Assembly: GCA_022826865.1 (NCBI GenBank)
Contig: JAJDUC010000028.1
Location: forward strand, 124,001 to 188,000
From: Anaerolineae bacterium
GTDB lineage: Bacteria; Chloroflexota; Anaerolineae; Aggregatilineales; Phototrophicaceae
Direction of reading: 5' to 3'
DNA: 64,000 nucleotides
Shown: positions 17,545 through 26,734 of the stretch, piece after piece
How positions within the stretch are numbered: position 1 is the stretch's first letter
How the letters are laid out: every line of letters starts with the position of its first letter
Program-made: the position numbers and the translations under genes
Notes under the pieces: model-generated
What the model saw: the letters and a program-made list of their open reading frames with translations, nothing else
Told to the model about the DNA's origin: nothing
Databases searched by the model: none

Positions 17545-18708
17545 ATGGGACGATCAATCACGATTACTGACGTGCAGGCCTATCCCTTAATCTTCTCGGG
17601 CGACACGACAAACGAATATCCGGTTGCCTGTCCCATGTCTGTTTATCCCGCCTATCGCGCCAGCCGGCTGCTTTGGCGCGATGATTTTGGTCCGCTTATC
17701 GTCAAAATTGAAACGGACGCCGGCATTGAAGGCGTCGGCTATACCTCAATGGGCAGTGTATTGTGCGCGCTGAGCATTGAGCTGCACCTCAAACGCCTGC
17801 TCGTTGGGGAAGACCCGCGGCGCGTTGAGCGCTTGAATGACATCCTTATACGCTCGACCTATCATCAGGGACGAGACGGCTATCTCATGCATGCTATCAG
17901 CGCGCTTGACCTGGCGCTTTGGGATATTAAGGGCAAAGACGCCGGGCAAAGCGTCTGTCAATTACTGGGAGGCCCCATACAGGAAAGCATCCCCTGTTAT
18001 ATGACTGGCTACGATGATGAACGCGTAAAGCGGGAGCCATTCAGCGGCATCAAATGGCCTCTGAAGTATGGGCCGGCTAGTGGAAAATGGGGCATGGCGG
18101 AAAACATCAAGGATATCGCTCAATTGCGTGAGAGATTGGGGCCGGAGCCCGACATTATGCTCGATTGCTGGATGGGGCTGGATCTGCGTTATACATTAGC
18201 GCTGGACAAGTCATTGCGAGACTTCAACATCAAATGGATTGAGGAGCCTCTGGTTGCCGGCGATATTGATGGCTACCGCCATCTGCGGCGCGAATGGAAG
18301 AGCGGCACCTTAATCGCCTGTGGCGAACACGAGACGCTGGTTCGTGGCTTTGCGCCATTCGCCAAGGAGCGCTTGGTGGATGTCTGGCAGGCGGATGTCA
18401 CCTGGGCCGGCGGAATCACACAGATGCTGAAGATTGCTGCGCTTGCCCTTGATGCCGAAATCGCGATTATCCCACATTATGGTTATATCCCCTGGGCGGC
18501 ACAGTTCATCTTGGCCTGCGGGGCGAGTCCAATGATCGAATGGTACAACTTAGACATCGAGTTTCCAGGCGACGAGCCGCTATTTGATAGCGACATGGAT
18601 CTGCGCGAGGGACGCTTGTATCCCGGAACTGACCCAGGGTTCGGCATCACGATAAACTGGAAAGTTGTTGACCAAAACCTCGATCGCCGCGTTCAATTCC
18701 TGCGGTAA
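17545..18708 (+). CDS. Enolase-superfamily sugar-acid dehydratase, L-rhamnonate-dehydratase-like
   Basis: 387 residues of the mandelate-racemase/rhamnonate-dehydratase group. Metal and catalytic regions are in order: MLDCWMGLDLRYTLAL, KWIEEPL, ACGEHETLVRGF, VWQADVTWAGGIT and IIPHYGY. These match the layout of E. coli RhmD from memory, including the CWM, GEH and PGFG motifs. It should remove water from an aldonic acid to give a 2-keto-3-deoxy acid. L-rhamnonate is the closest guess; other six-carbon acids such as L-fuconate-type acids remain possible. It sits between the sugar importer and an SDR dehydrogenase that could make or use the acid. Confidence 0.85.
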   Translation: MGRSITITDVQAYPLIFSGDTTNEYPVACPMSVYPAYRASRLLWRDDFGPLIVKIETDAGIEGVGYTSMGSVLCALSIELHLKRLLVGEDPRRVERLNDILIRSTYHQGRDGYLMHAISALDLALWDIKGKDAGQSVCQLLGGPIQESIPCYMTGYDDERVKREPFSGIKWPLKYGPASGKWGMAENIKDIAQLRERLGPEPDIMLDCWMGLDLRYTLALDKSLRDFNIKWIEEPLVAGDIDGYRHLRREWKSGTLIACGEHETLVRGFAPFAKERLVDVWQADVTWAGGITQMLKIAALALDAEIAIIPHYGYIPWAAQFILACGASPMIEWYNLDIEFPGDEPLFDSDMDLREGRLYPGTDPGFGITINWKVVDQNLDRRVQFLR

Positions 18709-18722
18709 GGCGAGGCATTCGC

Positions 18723-19550
18723 ATGTTCTCCGACGTGACTTTTGACTTCGCCGGGCGAACGGCGATCGTAACCGGTGTTGGCAGTCCCAGGGGAATCGGA
18801 CGCGCTATTCTGAGCGGGTTCGCGGATGCGGGGGCGCATGTCGCTGGCTGTGACATTAACGATGACCAACTCGGCGAGGTTAAACGTGAACAGCCGGACG
18901 CATTTGTAAAGAATGTGGATGTTCGCGACAAACAGCAAGTCATCGACTTCGTTCAGCAGGTCGCAGCGCGTTACGGCAGCATTGATATATTGGTGAACAA
19001 TGCGGGCATCGCCCCTTTTTGCCCGATCATTGATCTGGACGAAGCTACTTGGAACAGGACCTTTGATACCAATGTGAAAGGCTACTTTCTCTTCGCTCAG
19101 ACCGTAGCGCAGCACATGATCGCCCAGGGGCAGGGCGGGAATATCGTCAATGTGACATCTGTGAGTGTGCATACATCCGGCGAGCACAAGGCGCATTATT
19201 GCGCTAGCAAGGCTGCGGGCGGCAGTCTGACCAAAGGTCTGGCGCTGGAATTGGCGCGTTACGGCATTCGCGTCAACGCTGTCGAGCCAGGGACGGTAGA
19301 TACGCTCATCATCAAGGACGCTTATCTGGCGGGCCTGATGGAAAGTTTGACGGAGAATCCGGGTACGCCCATCAACAGGCTGGCGAGGGGCGGCGACATG
19401 GTTGGCGCCGTCATGTTTCTGTGTAGCGAAGCGGCAAACTATATGACCGGCTCATCGCTTCTGGTTGACGGCGGCGGTTTTGCGGGCAGTCAAATGCCGC
19501 AGGATGCGCTGCGGGAATACGAGAAAGCCAAGGCTGATAGGACCAAGTAG
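18723..19550 (+). CDS. SDR-family NAD(P)-dependent dehydrogenase
   Basis: Classical short-chain dehydrogenase of 275 residues: cofactor loop TGVGSPRGIG, Asp after the second strand (GCDIND, suggesting NAD), NNAG, and the catalytic Ser...YCASK. It ends with GSSLLVDGGG. It begins 14 bases after the dehydratase stop and is the last gene of the operon. By context it may oxidise the imported sugar to its lactone or oxidise the keto-deoxy acid; the exact substrate is not visible. Confidence 0.9.
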   Translation: MFSDVTFDFAGRTAIVTGVGSPRGIGRAILSGFADAGAHVAGCDINDDQLGEVKREQPDAFVKNVDVRDKQQVIDFVQQVAARYGSIDILVNNAGIAPFCPIIDLDEATWNRTFDTNVKGYFLFAQTVAQHMIAQGQGGNIVNVTSVSVHTSGEHKAHYCASKAAGGSLTKGLALELARYGIRVNAVEPGTVDTLIIKDAYLAGLMESLTENPGTPINRLARGGDMVGAVMFLCSEAANYMTGSSLLVDGGGFAGSQMPQDALREYEKAKADRTK

Positions 19551-19708
19551 CCGTGAGTGCCGACACCTGCCGAATAGAAATCGTGGCAAGTTGGCAAAAT
19601 GGACGAGGTACCTGTATAGCCCCGTAGTGAGATGGTGCGGATGATTGTGAAAGTTGTCCTGGTTCTCCCGCCAGAGTTCCGCAGTTTGACATCGCTAGGG
19701 CGCGGTCC

Positions 19709-19877
19709 GAATTCCAGGTACTGTATCAAAGTCGGTTGAATTTCTTCAAATACCGACGATTTGGTAGGGGTGACTCGGTGAGTCGCCCAATTTCGATCCT
19801 GTTTTACCCATCGGGCGATCCGCCGGATCGCCCCTACCAGGCTATTTCAACCGAAATTGATTCACTACCGAATTCCA
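19709..19877. mobile_element. MITE copy 1 with 8-bp target duplications
   Basis: The element spans 19717-19869 (153 bp) and is flanked by GAATTCCA at 19709-19716 and 19870-19877. The left end GGTACTGTATCAAAGTCGGTTG is matched in inverse by the right end, with mismatches, as CAACCGAAATTGATTCACTACC. Inside are inverted TGGTAGGGGTGA (19762-19773) and TCGCCCCTACCA (19828-19839). It is about 90% alike to the copy at 28035-28211 outside a 22-bp insertion there. There is no coding capacity. It accounts for most of the 414-bp gene-free stretch 19551-19964; I see nothing clear in the remainder. Confidence 0.85.
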
Positions 19878-19964
19878 GGTGTCCAGTTTTTCGGGACCAC
19901 TACAGCGTGGAAAACGCAGTAGCGCAACCAGTAGCGGACAGCCTTTCAAATGCGCGGAAAATAG

Positions 19965-21473
19965 CTAGGGGAAGGTTTGCCGTACCCATTGCATGGGGTC
20001 GACATTGACGCCGTTCAGCCAGACTTCCCAATGCAAATGCGGCCCGGTGCTTCTTCCGGTTGAGCCGATCGTGCCGATTACCTGGCCTGTCTTCACCGCG
20101 TCTCCCAGTTGAACCAGGGTCTCGTTCTGATGGGCGTAGAGCGTGTATACGCCCCAACCGTGATCAATCAAGGTGGTATTGCCGCGAATGATCAGCCGGT
20201 CGGCCAAGATGACGGCGCCATCGGCCGCCGCCAGCACGGACGTGCCCGGCGCGCCGGCAAAATCAACACCGCGATGGTAGCGATCGAAGGGGCTGCCATT
20301 ATAGGAGCGGAGCGTGCCGAATACGGCATTCATCGGCGCAGCCGCGGGCAGGTCCAAGGAACTGCTCCAATGCCGCGTTTCGCTGAAATCTTTTGTCAGT
20401 CCGGCGAGCAGTGTGATTTCGGCGTCTTCGACCGCTGGCGCGACCAATTCATCGTCGCTTATGGTGATGGTTTGGCGCCAGTAGCCGCCCGACACAACCT
20501 GCAGGGTGGCGGTGATGGAGAACACTGTATCGGTTCCGTCACGCAATTCAAGCATGAGCGGATAAACAGCCATGTCGCTGAACATAGGGATGCCGACGAG
20601 GATGTTGTGGCGCCTTCCGCCATCGCGCGCGATCACACGCAGCTCTTGCCCGAGAAACTGACCGCTCAGCACAGCCGGCTCGCTCGTCAGCAATTCAATG
20701 CGGCCCGTGCGCCCTTCTTCGAAAACAAGCGGATCGATCGTAAAAGCGGAAACGATTTCCGGTAAATCGCTCGTCAGGCGTGGGAGTTGGATACCGGGAA
20801 TGGTCAAACGCTGACCAATGCGCAGCAGGCTCGGGTCCGTCAGATTGTTGGCGCTGGCCAGCGCTTCGACCGTCTGTTGGTAGCGAAGCGCGATTTGGGA
20901 GAGCGTGTCGCCCGACTTGACGGCATGCGCAAAGACAGCCGGCGCCGCGCCGACTCGCGCAAAGGCATGTCGGAATGGCGCCGGCGCTGTCGGCTGAGTA
21001 ATCGCTTCGTCATTTGCGTCGGAATCAGTTGCCTCTGTCGCGTTTGCTGTGGTTGACGCGCTGACAGATGGCGGGATCAGCAATTGCTGGCCGGCGAAAA
21101 TGGCGTCTGACAATGACAGATTGTTCAGCCGAAGCAGGGCGTCCAGCGTGATTTCATTGGCAGTGGCGATGCTGGCCAGTGTTTCGCCGGCCGCTACGAT
21201 GTGCGTCCGTCCCGACGGCGCGCTTTCGGCGGCGAGCGGAATGATCAGCCGTTGCCCGATACTTATGGCATCGACATCGCTGATGCCATTCGCCTCGGCG
21301 AGCTCATCCGCGAGCAGATTGTATTGCAGGGCGATCCTGAAAAGATTCTCGCCACGTTGAACGACATGCACGGCGAAAGATGAGTGAGTTTGCTCCTGCG
21401 CCAGCAGCGGGATACTGTTGGCCAGAATCAACATCACGAGCATGCAGCGGCGTACGTTGAATTGGAATCTCAA
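19965..21473 (-). CDS. LysM-repeat M23 (LytM-type) endopeptidase
   Basis: Exported peptidoglycan hydrolase. A signal peptide (about residues 1-25, ending PLLAQ) is followed by three LysM modules (about 35-80, 92-135 and 185-230, each with GQRLIIP- or GQQLLIP-like ends), a linking beta domain and a C-terminal M23 domain. The zinc motifs are intact: HRGVDFAG (HxxxD) and GPHLHWEVW (HxH). The active site predicts cleavage of peptide cross-links in the wall. It lies downstream of a second, non-catalytic LysM protein on the same strand, separated by a terminator. Confidence 0.93.
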   Translation of the reverse strand: MRFQFNVRRCMLVMLILANSIPLLAQEQTHSSFAVHVVQRGENLFRIALQYNLLADELAEANGISDVDAISIGQRLIIPLAAESAPSGRTHIVAAGETLASIATANEITLDALLRLNNLSLSDAIFAGQQLLIPPSVSASTTANATEATDSDANDEAITQPTAPAPFRHAFARVGAAPAVFAHAVKSGDTLSQIALRYQQTVEALASANNLTDPSLLRIGQRLTIPGIQLPRLTSDLPEIVSAFTIDPLVFEEGRTGRIELLTSEPAVLSGQFLGQELRVIARDGGRRHNILVGIPMFSDMAVYPLMLELRDGTDTVFSITATLQVVSGGYWRQTITISDDELVAPAVEDAEITLLAGLTKDFSETRHWSSSLDLPAAAPMNAVFGTLRSYNGSPFDRYHRGVDFAGAPGTSVLAAADGAVILADRLIIRGNTTLIDHGWGVYTLYAHQNETLVQLGDAVKTGQVIGTIGSTGRSTGPHLHWEVWLNGVNVDPMQWVRQTFP

Positions 21474-21697
21474 ATCACGGCCTTATCGAAACGCAGTTGG
21501 TCCCCGATTTGGCGCGCTCCCGGTAACATGGAAGCGCCTCCAAACGCATCTCCCGCGCCTCTGGCTGATGCGGATGCGTCCCGGTGTGTCCAGCCCGAAA
21601 AATTGCATGCGTTGAATACAGCCATTTGACTGCAATTTTACAGTCCTTTCCGAGTTAATAAATAGATGCCTCGATCCAATGGCCCGCCCGTCAACAG

Positions 21698-21748
21698 AAA
21701 AACGGCCTTCATGCTCGGCCAGAGCGGGCCGTGGATGAAGGCCGTTTT
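21698..21748 (-). terminator. Rho-independent terminator after the LysM protein gene
   Basis: A perfect 14-bp inverted repeat (AAAACGGCCTTCAT at 21699-21712 with ATGAAGGCCGTTTT at 21735-21748) ends in a run of five T on the minus strand. It is about 50 bases past the stop of the gene at 21797. Because both arms end in A/T runs it could also act on the plus strand. Apart from it I see nothing in the 323-bp gap 21474-21796. Confidence 0.8.
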
Positions 21749-21796
21749 GTTGCAAGAAATGGTTCCGCAGCGCATGGCAACTTAACCGGCCGGCGC

Positions 21797-23545
21797 TCAG
21801 CCAGGAATGGTTAATACTTGGCCTACGCTCAAGCGATCATAGTTGGTGATCTGGTTGATCTGCGCCAGTTCCACTGCGCTGACGCCGAAACGGGCCGCAA
21901 TCGCGAAAAGCGTATCGCCTGCCTGCACCGTGTATGTCACCGGCACGTTCGTCGGCTGGGGCGTCGGTGTCGGCAGCGGCGTGCTGGTGCTCCCCGGCTG
22001 GGCCGCGGTTGAACCATCGGCGGCCGGAATCTTCAACTCTTGCCCCGGGAAGATGCGACTGGGATTGGTGATGCCGTTCAACTGCGCAATGGCGGCGACG
22101 GTGGTATTGAATGTTGTGGCAATCTCGCTCAGAAAATCGCCGGCTTGTACGACGTAAATTGTATAGGAGCCTGTGGTTGAAGTGACGGGTGTCGCCGTTG
22201 GCAGCGGCGTCGCCGTCGGAATCGGCGTGGCTGTTGGCGGCGGTGTGGGAATCACCAGGACGACGCCGACGTCAATCTGGTGGACATTGGCGATATTGTT
22301 CTGCTGCGCCAGCGATTCCACCGTCGTGCCGAATGTATTGGCGATTGTCAGCAAGGTATCGCCTGGCTGGATCTGATACGTGACCGGCGTGGCAGTCGGC
22401 GAGGGTGTGATCGTCGGCGTCGCCGTTGCGGTTGGCGTCGCAGTCGCGGTCGCGGTTGGCGTTGCTGTTTCATCGCTCTCTTCGGGCAGTTCCGGCAAGT
22501 TAACCGGTATGATCAGGCGCTGGCCAATGACGATCAGATTCGCGTTATTCAAGCCGTTAGCGCGATTGATGGCCTCAACCGTACTGTCGTACTGCAGCGC
22601 CAGCGCGCTGACTGTATCATCCGCGACTACCACATGCACCACCGTATCGGGCAACTCGTCTGAGATTGGCGTCTCGCCGTCATCTTCAACAGCGTCTTCG
22701 ACTGTTGCGGTTGGAGTCGGTTCTTCGGTAGCAGTCGCCAGCGGAGGCTCTGTTGCTTCGGGCGGCTGACCTATAGCAGCCGTGGCCGTTGCGGTTGCAG
22801 TCGGGATCGGGGTGGCAGTTGGCGTCGCATCGCCCACTAGCGACTCGTTGGTTTCCGAGGTCGGCGTGCTATCGACCACGATGACCGACTCACTGGCCGC
22901 CTCCAAAACCGCATCGTCCAGATAGATATAATTGTTTGCGCGCGGTTGTCCCACGGTGGACTCGACGAAGACTGTAATCGTGGCGCTTGCCGCAGTCGCA
23001 ATCACCGCATACTGACGATAGGCGTCATAAAAGAAGGTCGCGGCGGTCGACCAAACGATGTTTGAACTGGTGCCATCGGTGCCGCCTGTGGGATCAATCC
23101 CCACGCGCAGAACCACATCACCCGGATCTTCGCTGAGACCGGTGTCTTCAAAGCTGGACGACCAGACGTGGGCATAGATGCTGAAACGATAGGTTGAGCC
23201 ATTGGTGACATCTTCAACGGATTGGTAAATGCCGCCTTGGTGCGTCGCGAACAGCGTAAAGTACTTCTGGGCTTTGCCCGCTTCATCCAGGCGGATTCTG
23301 TCCGTCTCCACATCATAATTGGGGTCGTGATTGGCGAAGGACGGGCTTGTATCCTCCGCAGGCACGTGCCATGGCGTCCAGCCCATGGCCACATTTCGCG
23401 GATCGGCGCCATCCAGTTCAACAAACTCGCCCTCGAAATCGCCATTCGACAGCAAGTTGGTGACGGTGTCATCCTGGCTGAAACTGACATAAAGCAACAG
23501 CGATAATATCAGGATGCCTACAATCGCCAATCGGTCTCTCATCAT
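21797..23545 (-). CDS. Surface protein: carbohydrate-binding-like domain plus four LysM repeats
   Basis: 582 residues. A short N-terminal signal or anchor (MMRDRLAIVGILILSLLLYVSF) is followed by a roughly 180-residue jelly-roll-like domain (NLLSNGDFEGEF... NYIYLDDAVLEA), typical of carbohydrate-binding or discoidin-like modules. Four LysM modules follow (about 310-350, 395-440, 460-505 and 535-582). They are joined by Thr/Pro/Ala linkers such as TATPTATATATPTA. No catalytic motif is seen, so it should bind wall glycans and link them to other material. The final LysM ends at the stop. Its own terminator follows at 21698-21748. Confidence 0.85.
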   Translation of the reverse strand: MMRDRLAIVGILILSLLLYVSFSQDDTVTNLLSNGDFEGEFVELDGADPRNVAMGWTPWHVPAEDTSPSFANHDPNYDVETDRIRLDEAGKAQKYFTLFATHQGGIYQSVEDVTNGSTYRFSIYAHVWSSSFEDTGLSEDPGDVVLRVGIDPTGGTDGTSSNIVWSTAATFFYDAYRQYAVIATAASATITVFVESTVGQPRANNYIYLDDAVLEAASESVIVVDSTPTSETNESLVGDATPTATPIPTATATATAAIGQPPEATEPPLATATEEPTPTATVEDAVEDDGETPISDELPDTVVHVVVADDTVSALALQYDSTVEAINRANGLNNANLIVIGQRLIIPVNLPELPEESDETATPTATATATPTATATPTITPSPTATPVTYQIQPGDTLLTIANTFGTTVESLAQQNNIANVHQIDVGVVLVIPTPPPTATPIPTATPLPTATPVTSTTGSYTIYVVQAGDFLSEIATTFNTTVAAIAQLNGITNPSRIFPGQELKIPAADGSTAAQPGSTSTPLPTPTPQPTNVPVTYTVQAGDTLFAIAARFGVSAVELAQINQITNYDRLSVGQVLTIPG

Positions 23546-23951
23546 AAGCTCCCGCCGAAATTCGCGTGGTCAAAACTTGAGTGCATCAGAACTAAGTCTA
23601 CTCAGAAACGCACAAGCGCACAAAGCAATACAAGCCGTATCCCGGCAGACGCAATTGTCACTTGAGATTATGCACCGTATGGCGTAATCTTGCTCGGCAG
23701 GCGGCGGCGAAACTTCACTGGCCGCGGGCCGAAAGGCAAACGTCTTGGCATTGCAAAACTCGGGCCGGCGCTGGCCTGTCAGTGTTCAAGACCTAAGGGC
23801 TGAGCCAATATGGTTTCAGCTTTTTCGTGGAAGACACTTATAGATATGGCGCGGGGCTTCAGCCGGCGCTGCCGCTACAATCAATATATGACAAACGGGC
23901 ATTCAATATCCGTAACTGACTGTCCTTTCAGGATTAGGGAGGGTAGAGCAT
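23546..23951. other. 406-bp gene-free region upstream of sucCD
   Basis: This region separates the divergent LysM-protein and sucC genes and should hold both promoters, although I found no convincing paired -35/-10. One near-perfect inverted repeat, GATTATGC (23666-23673) and GCGTAATC (23682-23689), could be an operator. GGGAGGG at about 23937-23943 is the sucC ribosome binding site. Confidence 0.4.
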
Positions 23952-25112
23952 TTGAAGCTGCATGAGTATCAGTCCAAGTTCTTGTTCCGCGACTATGGCA
24001 TTCCGATTCCGCAGGGCAAGGTGGCAACTACGGCGGAAGACGCTTTCGAGATTGCCAGCGAACTGGGCGGTTTAGTTGTGGTGAAAGCCCAAGTGCGCGT
24101 TGGGGGACGAGGCAAAGCCGGCGGCGTCAAAGTCGCGCGCGACGCGGAAGAAGCCCGGCGATATGCGGACCAGATCCTCGGCATGGAGATCAAAGGTTTG
24201 CGCGTCGAAAAAGTTCTTGTCGATCCCGGCGCGGATATCAAGCAAGAGATTTATCTGGCGATCACCAATGACCGCGGCGCGGGAATGCCGCTGATCATGG
24301 CGTCTATGGAAGGCGGCATGGACATCGAAGAGCTCAATCGCGAACGGCCCGGCGCGATCATCCGCGAACATGTCGAGCCCATCCTGGGCTTGCAGAATTA
24401 CCAAATGACCTATATCGCCAGCGCGATGGGTTTGCCGCGCGCGCGCTGGCGCGATTTTGGCACCGTCCTCGCTGGCCTTTATGAATGTTATCTCCAAAGC
24501 GACGCTGAACTGGCTGAGATCAATCCGCTTGTGATTACCGGCGAAGGCGCTTTGCTGGCTGTCGATGGCAAAGTCATTATCGATGATAACGCTCTGTTTC
24601 GTCAGCCGGCGCTAGTTGAAGATCATGACACCAGCGACGAGCAGGAATCCGAGCGGCTGGCCCGCGAGGCCGGCATCACCTATATCAAATTGGATGGCCA
24701 GATCGGCTGCATGGTGAATGGCGCCGGATTGGCGATGACCACCATGGACATGACCAAACTTTACGGCGACGACGATGGCATCGGGCCGGCGAATTTCCTC
24801 GATATCGGCGGCGGCGCGACGCCCGAGCAGGTTGCGGCCGCGCTGCGAATCATCCTCTCCGACGCCAACGTGAAATGCGTGCTCTTCAACATCTTTGGCG
24901 GCATTACCCGCTGTGACGAAGTGGCCGACGGCATCTTGACGGCCTACAACGAGGTCAAGCCGGCCGTTCCAATGATCATTCGCTTGCAAGGCACAAACGC
25001 CGCCGAAGGAAATCAAATCATTGACGCCGCGCAGATTCCCAATATAAGCAGCGCCGAGACCTTAACGGAAGCTGCTCAGCGGGCGGTGGCAGCGGTAAAG
25101 CAGGGGGCTTGA
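23952..25112 (+). CDS. sucC: Succinyl-CoA synthetase beta subunit
   Basis: ATP-grasp subunit of the TCA-cycle enzyme that makes ATP or GTP from succinyl-CoA. It opens with the family N-terminus [19 protein letters not shown], has [19 protein letters not shown] for nucleotide binding, and ends with [16 protein letters not shown] and [12 protein letters not shown]. The 386 residues are full length. Translation starts at a TTG (23952) with GGGAGGG nine bases before; no ATG is in frame at this end, and the family N-terminus fits. It is paired with sucD one base downstream. Confidence 0.97.
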   Translation: MKLHEYQSKFLFRDYGIPIPQGKVATTAEDAFEIASELGGLVVVKAQVRVGGRGKAGGVKVARDAEEARRYADQILGMEIKGLRVEKVLVDPGADIKQEIYLAITNDRGAGMPLIMASMEGGMDIEELNRERPGAIIREHVEPILGLQNYQMTYIASAMGLPRARWRDFGTVLAGLYECYLQSDAELAEINPLVITGEGALLAVDGKVIIDDNALFRQPALVEDHDTSDEQESERLAREAGITYIKLDGQIGCMVNGAGLAMTTMDMTKLYGDDDGIGPANFLDIGGGATPEQVAAALRIILSDANVKCVLFNIFGGITRCDEVADGILTAYNEVKPAVPMIIRLQGTNAAEGNQIIDAAQIPNISSAETLTEAAQRAVAAVKQGA

Positions 25113-25113
25113 G

Positions 25114-25971
25114 ATGTCCATATTGATCGATAGCGGGGCGAAGGTCCTGGTTCAAGGCATCACGGGTCGTCAAGGCGGTTTTCACACGAAACTGATGATG
25201 GAATACGGCACCGATGTGGCCGGTGGCGTGACGCCGGGGAAAGGCGGCGAGTGGTTCGAAGGCAAACCAGTTTTCGATACCATGCGCGCCGCGGTGGAGA
25301 CGACCAACGCCGATGTCAGCCTGGTGACCGTTCCCGCGCGCTTCGCCGCGGACGCTGTCATGGAAGCGGCCGATGCCGGTATACGGCTGATCATCTGTTT
25401 GACGGAGCATATCCCAGTCGCAGATATGATGAAGGTCTTGGCATTCTGCCGCCGGCGCGGCGCCCGTTTGATCGGCCCAAACTGCCCGGGGCTTATGACG
25501 CCCGGCCAAGCGAAAGTGGGCATCATCCCGGCGATGGTGGCGGAACCGGGCAACATTGGCGTCGTCTCCAAGAGCGGCACTTTGACGTATGAAGTCGGCT
25601 TCGCCATGAAGAACCAGGGCATCGGCATCTCGACAATTGTCGGCATTGGCGGAGACCCGGTCATCGGCACCACCTTCGTCGATGTGCTGGAAATGTTTGA
25701 GAACGATCCGGAGACCGAGAAGGTCGCGCTGCTGGGCGAGATTGGCGGAAGCGCTGAAATCGCCGCGGCGGATTTTATAAAGAACGCGATGACCAAGCCG
25801 GTTGCGGCTTTTGTCGCCGGCCGCAGCGCGCCGCCCGGCAAACGGATGGGCCATGCCGGCGCGATAGTTGATGGCGGGGAAGGCTCGGCGGAAGAAAAGA
25901 TCCAGGCCCTGGAAGCGGCCGGCGCGCGGGTCGCCGCCAACCCGGAGGAGATCCCCGGGCTCCTGGCCTAG
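25114..25971 (+). CDS. sucD: Succinyl-CoA synthetase alpha subunit
   Basis: CoA-binding subunit carrying the phosphohistidine. It shows [18 protein letters not shown], the [11 protein letters not shown] loop and the active-site histidine in [19 protein letters not shown]. The 285 residues are normal length. It begins one base after the sucC stop, the standard two-subunit operon, and forms the heterodimer or heterotetramer with SucC. Confidence 0.98.
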   Translation: MSILIDSGAKVLVQGITGRQGGFHTKLMMEYGTDVAGGVTPGKGGEWFEGKPVFDTMRAAVETTNADVSLVTVPARFAADAVMEAADAGIRLIICLTEHIPVADMMKVLAFCRRRGARLIGPNCPGLMTPGQAKVGIIPAMVAEPGNIGVVSKSGTLTYEVGFAMKNQGIGISTIVGIGGDPVIGTTFVDVLEMFENDPETEKVALLGEIGGSAEIAAADFIKNAMTKPVAAFVAGRSAPPGKRMGHAGAIVDGGEGSAEEKIQALEAAGARVAANPEEIPGLLA

Positions 25972-26025
25972 GCCTTTATCCATGCGCTGATCGCGGATGC
26001 GCAGGTCGCCCGCGCGGCGGCGCGC

Positions 26026-26610
26026 TTATGAGGTTTTGGCGGGCAGTACCTCGTGGTGCTGGCGGCAGCGCGCTTCGTAAGACTCTTGCGCGCCGACCAT
26101 GATGATGGGGTCGTCAACGGCGGCGGGCCGGCCATCGACGAGGCGCTGCGTACGGCTTGCGTTTTCTCCGCATACGACACAGATCGCGTGCAATTTGACC
26201 ACTTCCTCGGCGATGCTCAATAAACGGGGCATGGCGCCAAAGGGTTCGCCCCGAAAATCTGTATCGAGGCCGGCAATAATCACACGAATGTTATGCGCCT
26301 CCACCAAAGTCTGTACAATTTCCACGATGGCGCGGTCAAAGAATTGCGCTTCATCAATGGCGACAACCGTTGTCTCGTCGTTGGCCAATTCCAGAATTTC
26401 CCTTGAGGAATCAACCGCGACCGCCTCAACCGATTGCCCGGTGTGGCTGGTTATGCGCTGTATGCCATAGCGGTCGTCGATCTTCGGCTTGAAGACCTTG
26501 ACCTTTTGTCTGGCGATAATGGCGCGGCGGACGCGGCGGATCAATTCTTCGGTTTTGCCGCAGAACATGCTGCCGCAGATGACTTCGATGCGTCCGGCTT
26601 CGTGTTTCAT
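26026..26610 (-). CDS. tdk: Thymidine kinase
   Basis: Salvage enzyme phosphorylating thymidine with ATP. P-loop [14 protein letters not shown], Walker B-like [11 protein letters not shown], and the lasso/zinc region [13 protein letters not shown] are present. Later metal cysteines include [10 protein letters not shown]. The 194 residues are typical for the bacterial and human cytosolic type. It is the last gene of the minus-strand run rplU-rpmA-rpmE-tdk, 124 bases after the L31 gene. Confidence 0.96.
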   Translation of the reverse strand: MKHEAGRIEVICGSMFCGKTEELIRRVRRAIIARQKVKVFKPKIDDRYGIQRITSHTGQSVEAVAVDSSREILELANDETTVVAIDEAQFFDRAIVEIVQTLVEAHNIRVIIAGLDTDFRGEPFGAMPRLLSIAEEVVKLHAICVVCGENASRTQRLVDGRPAAVDDPIIMVGAQESYEARCRQHHEVLPAKTS

Positions 26611-26734
26611 TCGCCGTCACCTCAGCTGCAAGGCCCCTGAGAAGCTTGCTGCGCCGCCACACGACCGACGATATGCAAAGTCAAACAGCGGCCAACCTGA
26701 AAGCTTGACCGTAAGGCAAGGCACATAGTCATTC

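Noticed and set aside
22173-22769. Plus-strand frames rich in VAVGVAVAVG over the LysM protein gene
   Set aside because: They are reverse-complement reads of the TPTAT linker codons. The minus frame has real LysM modules.
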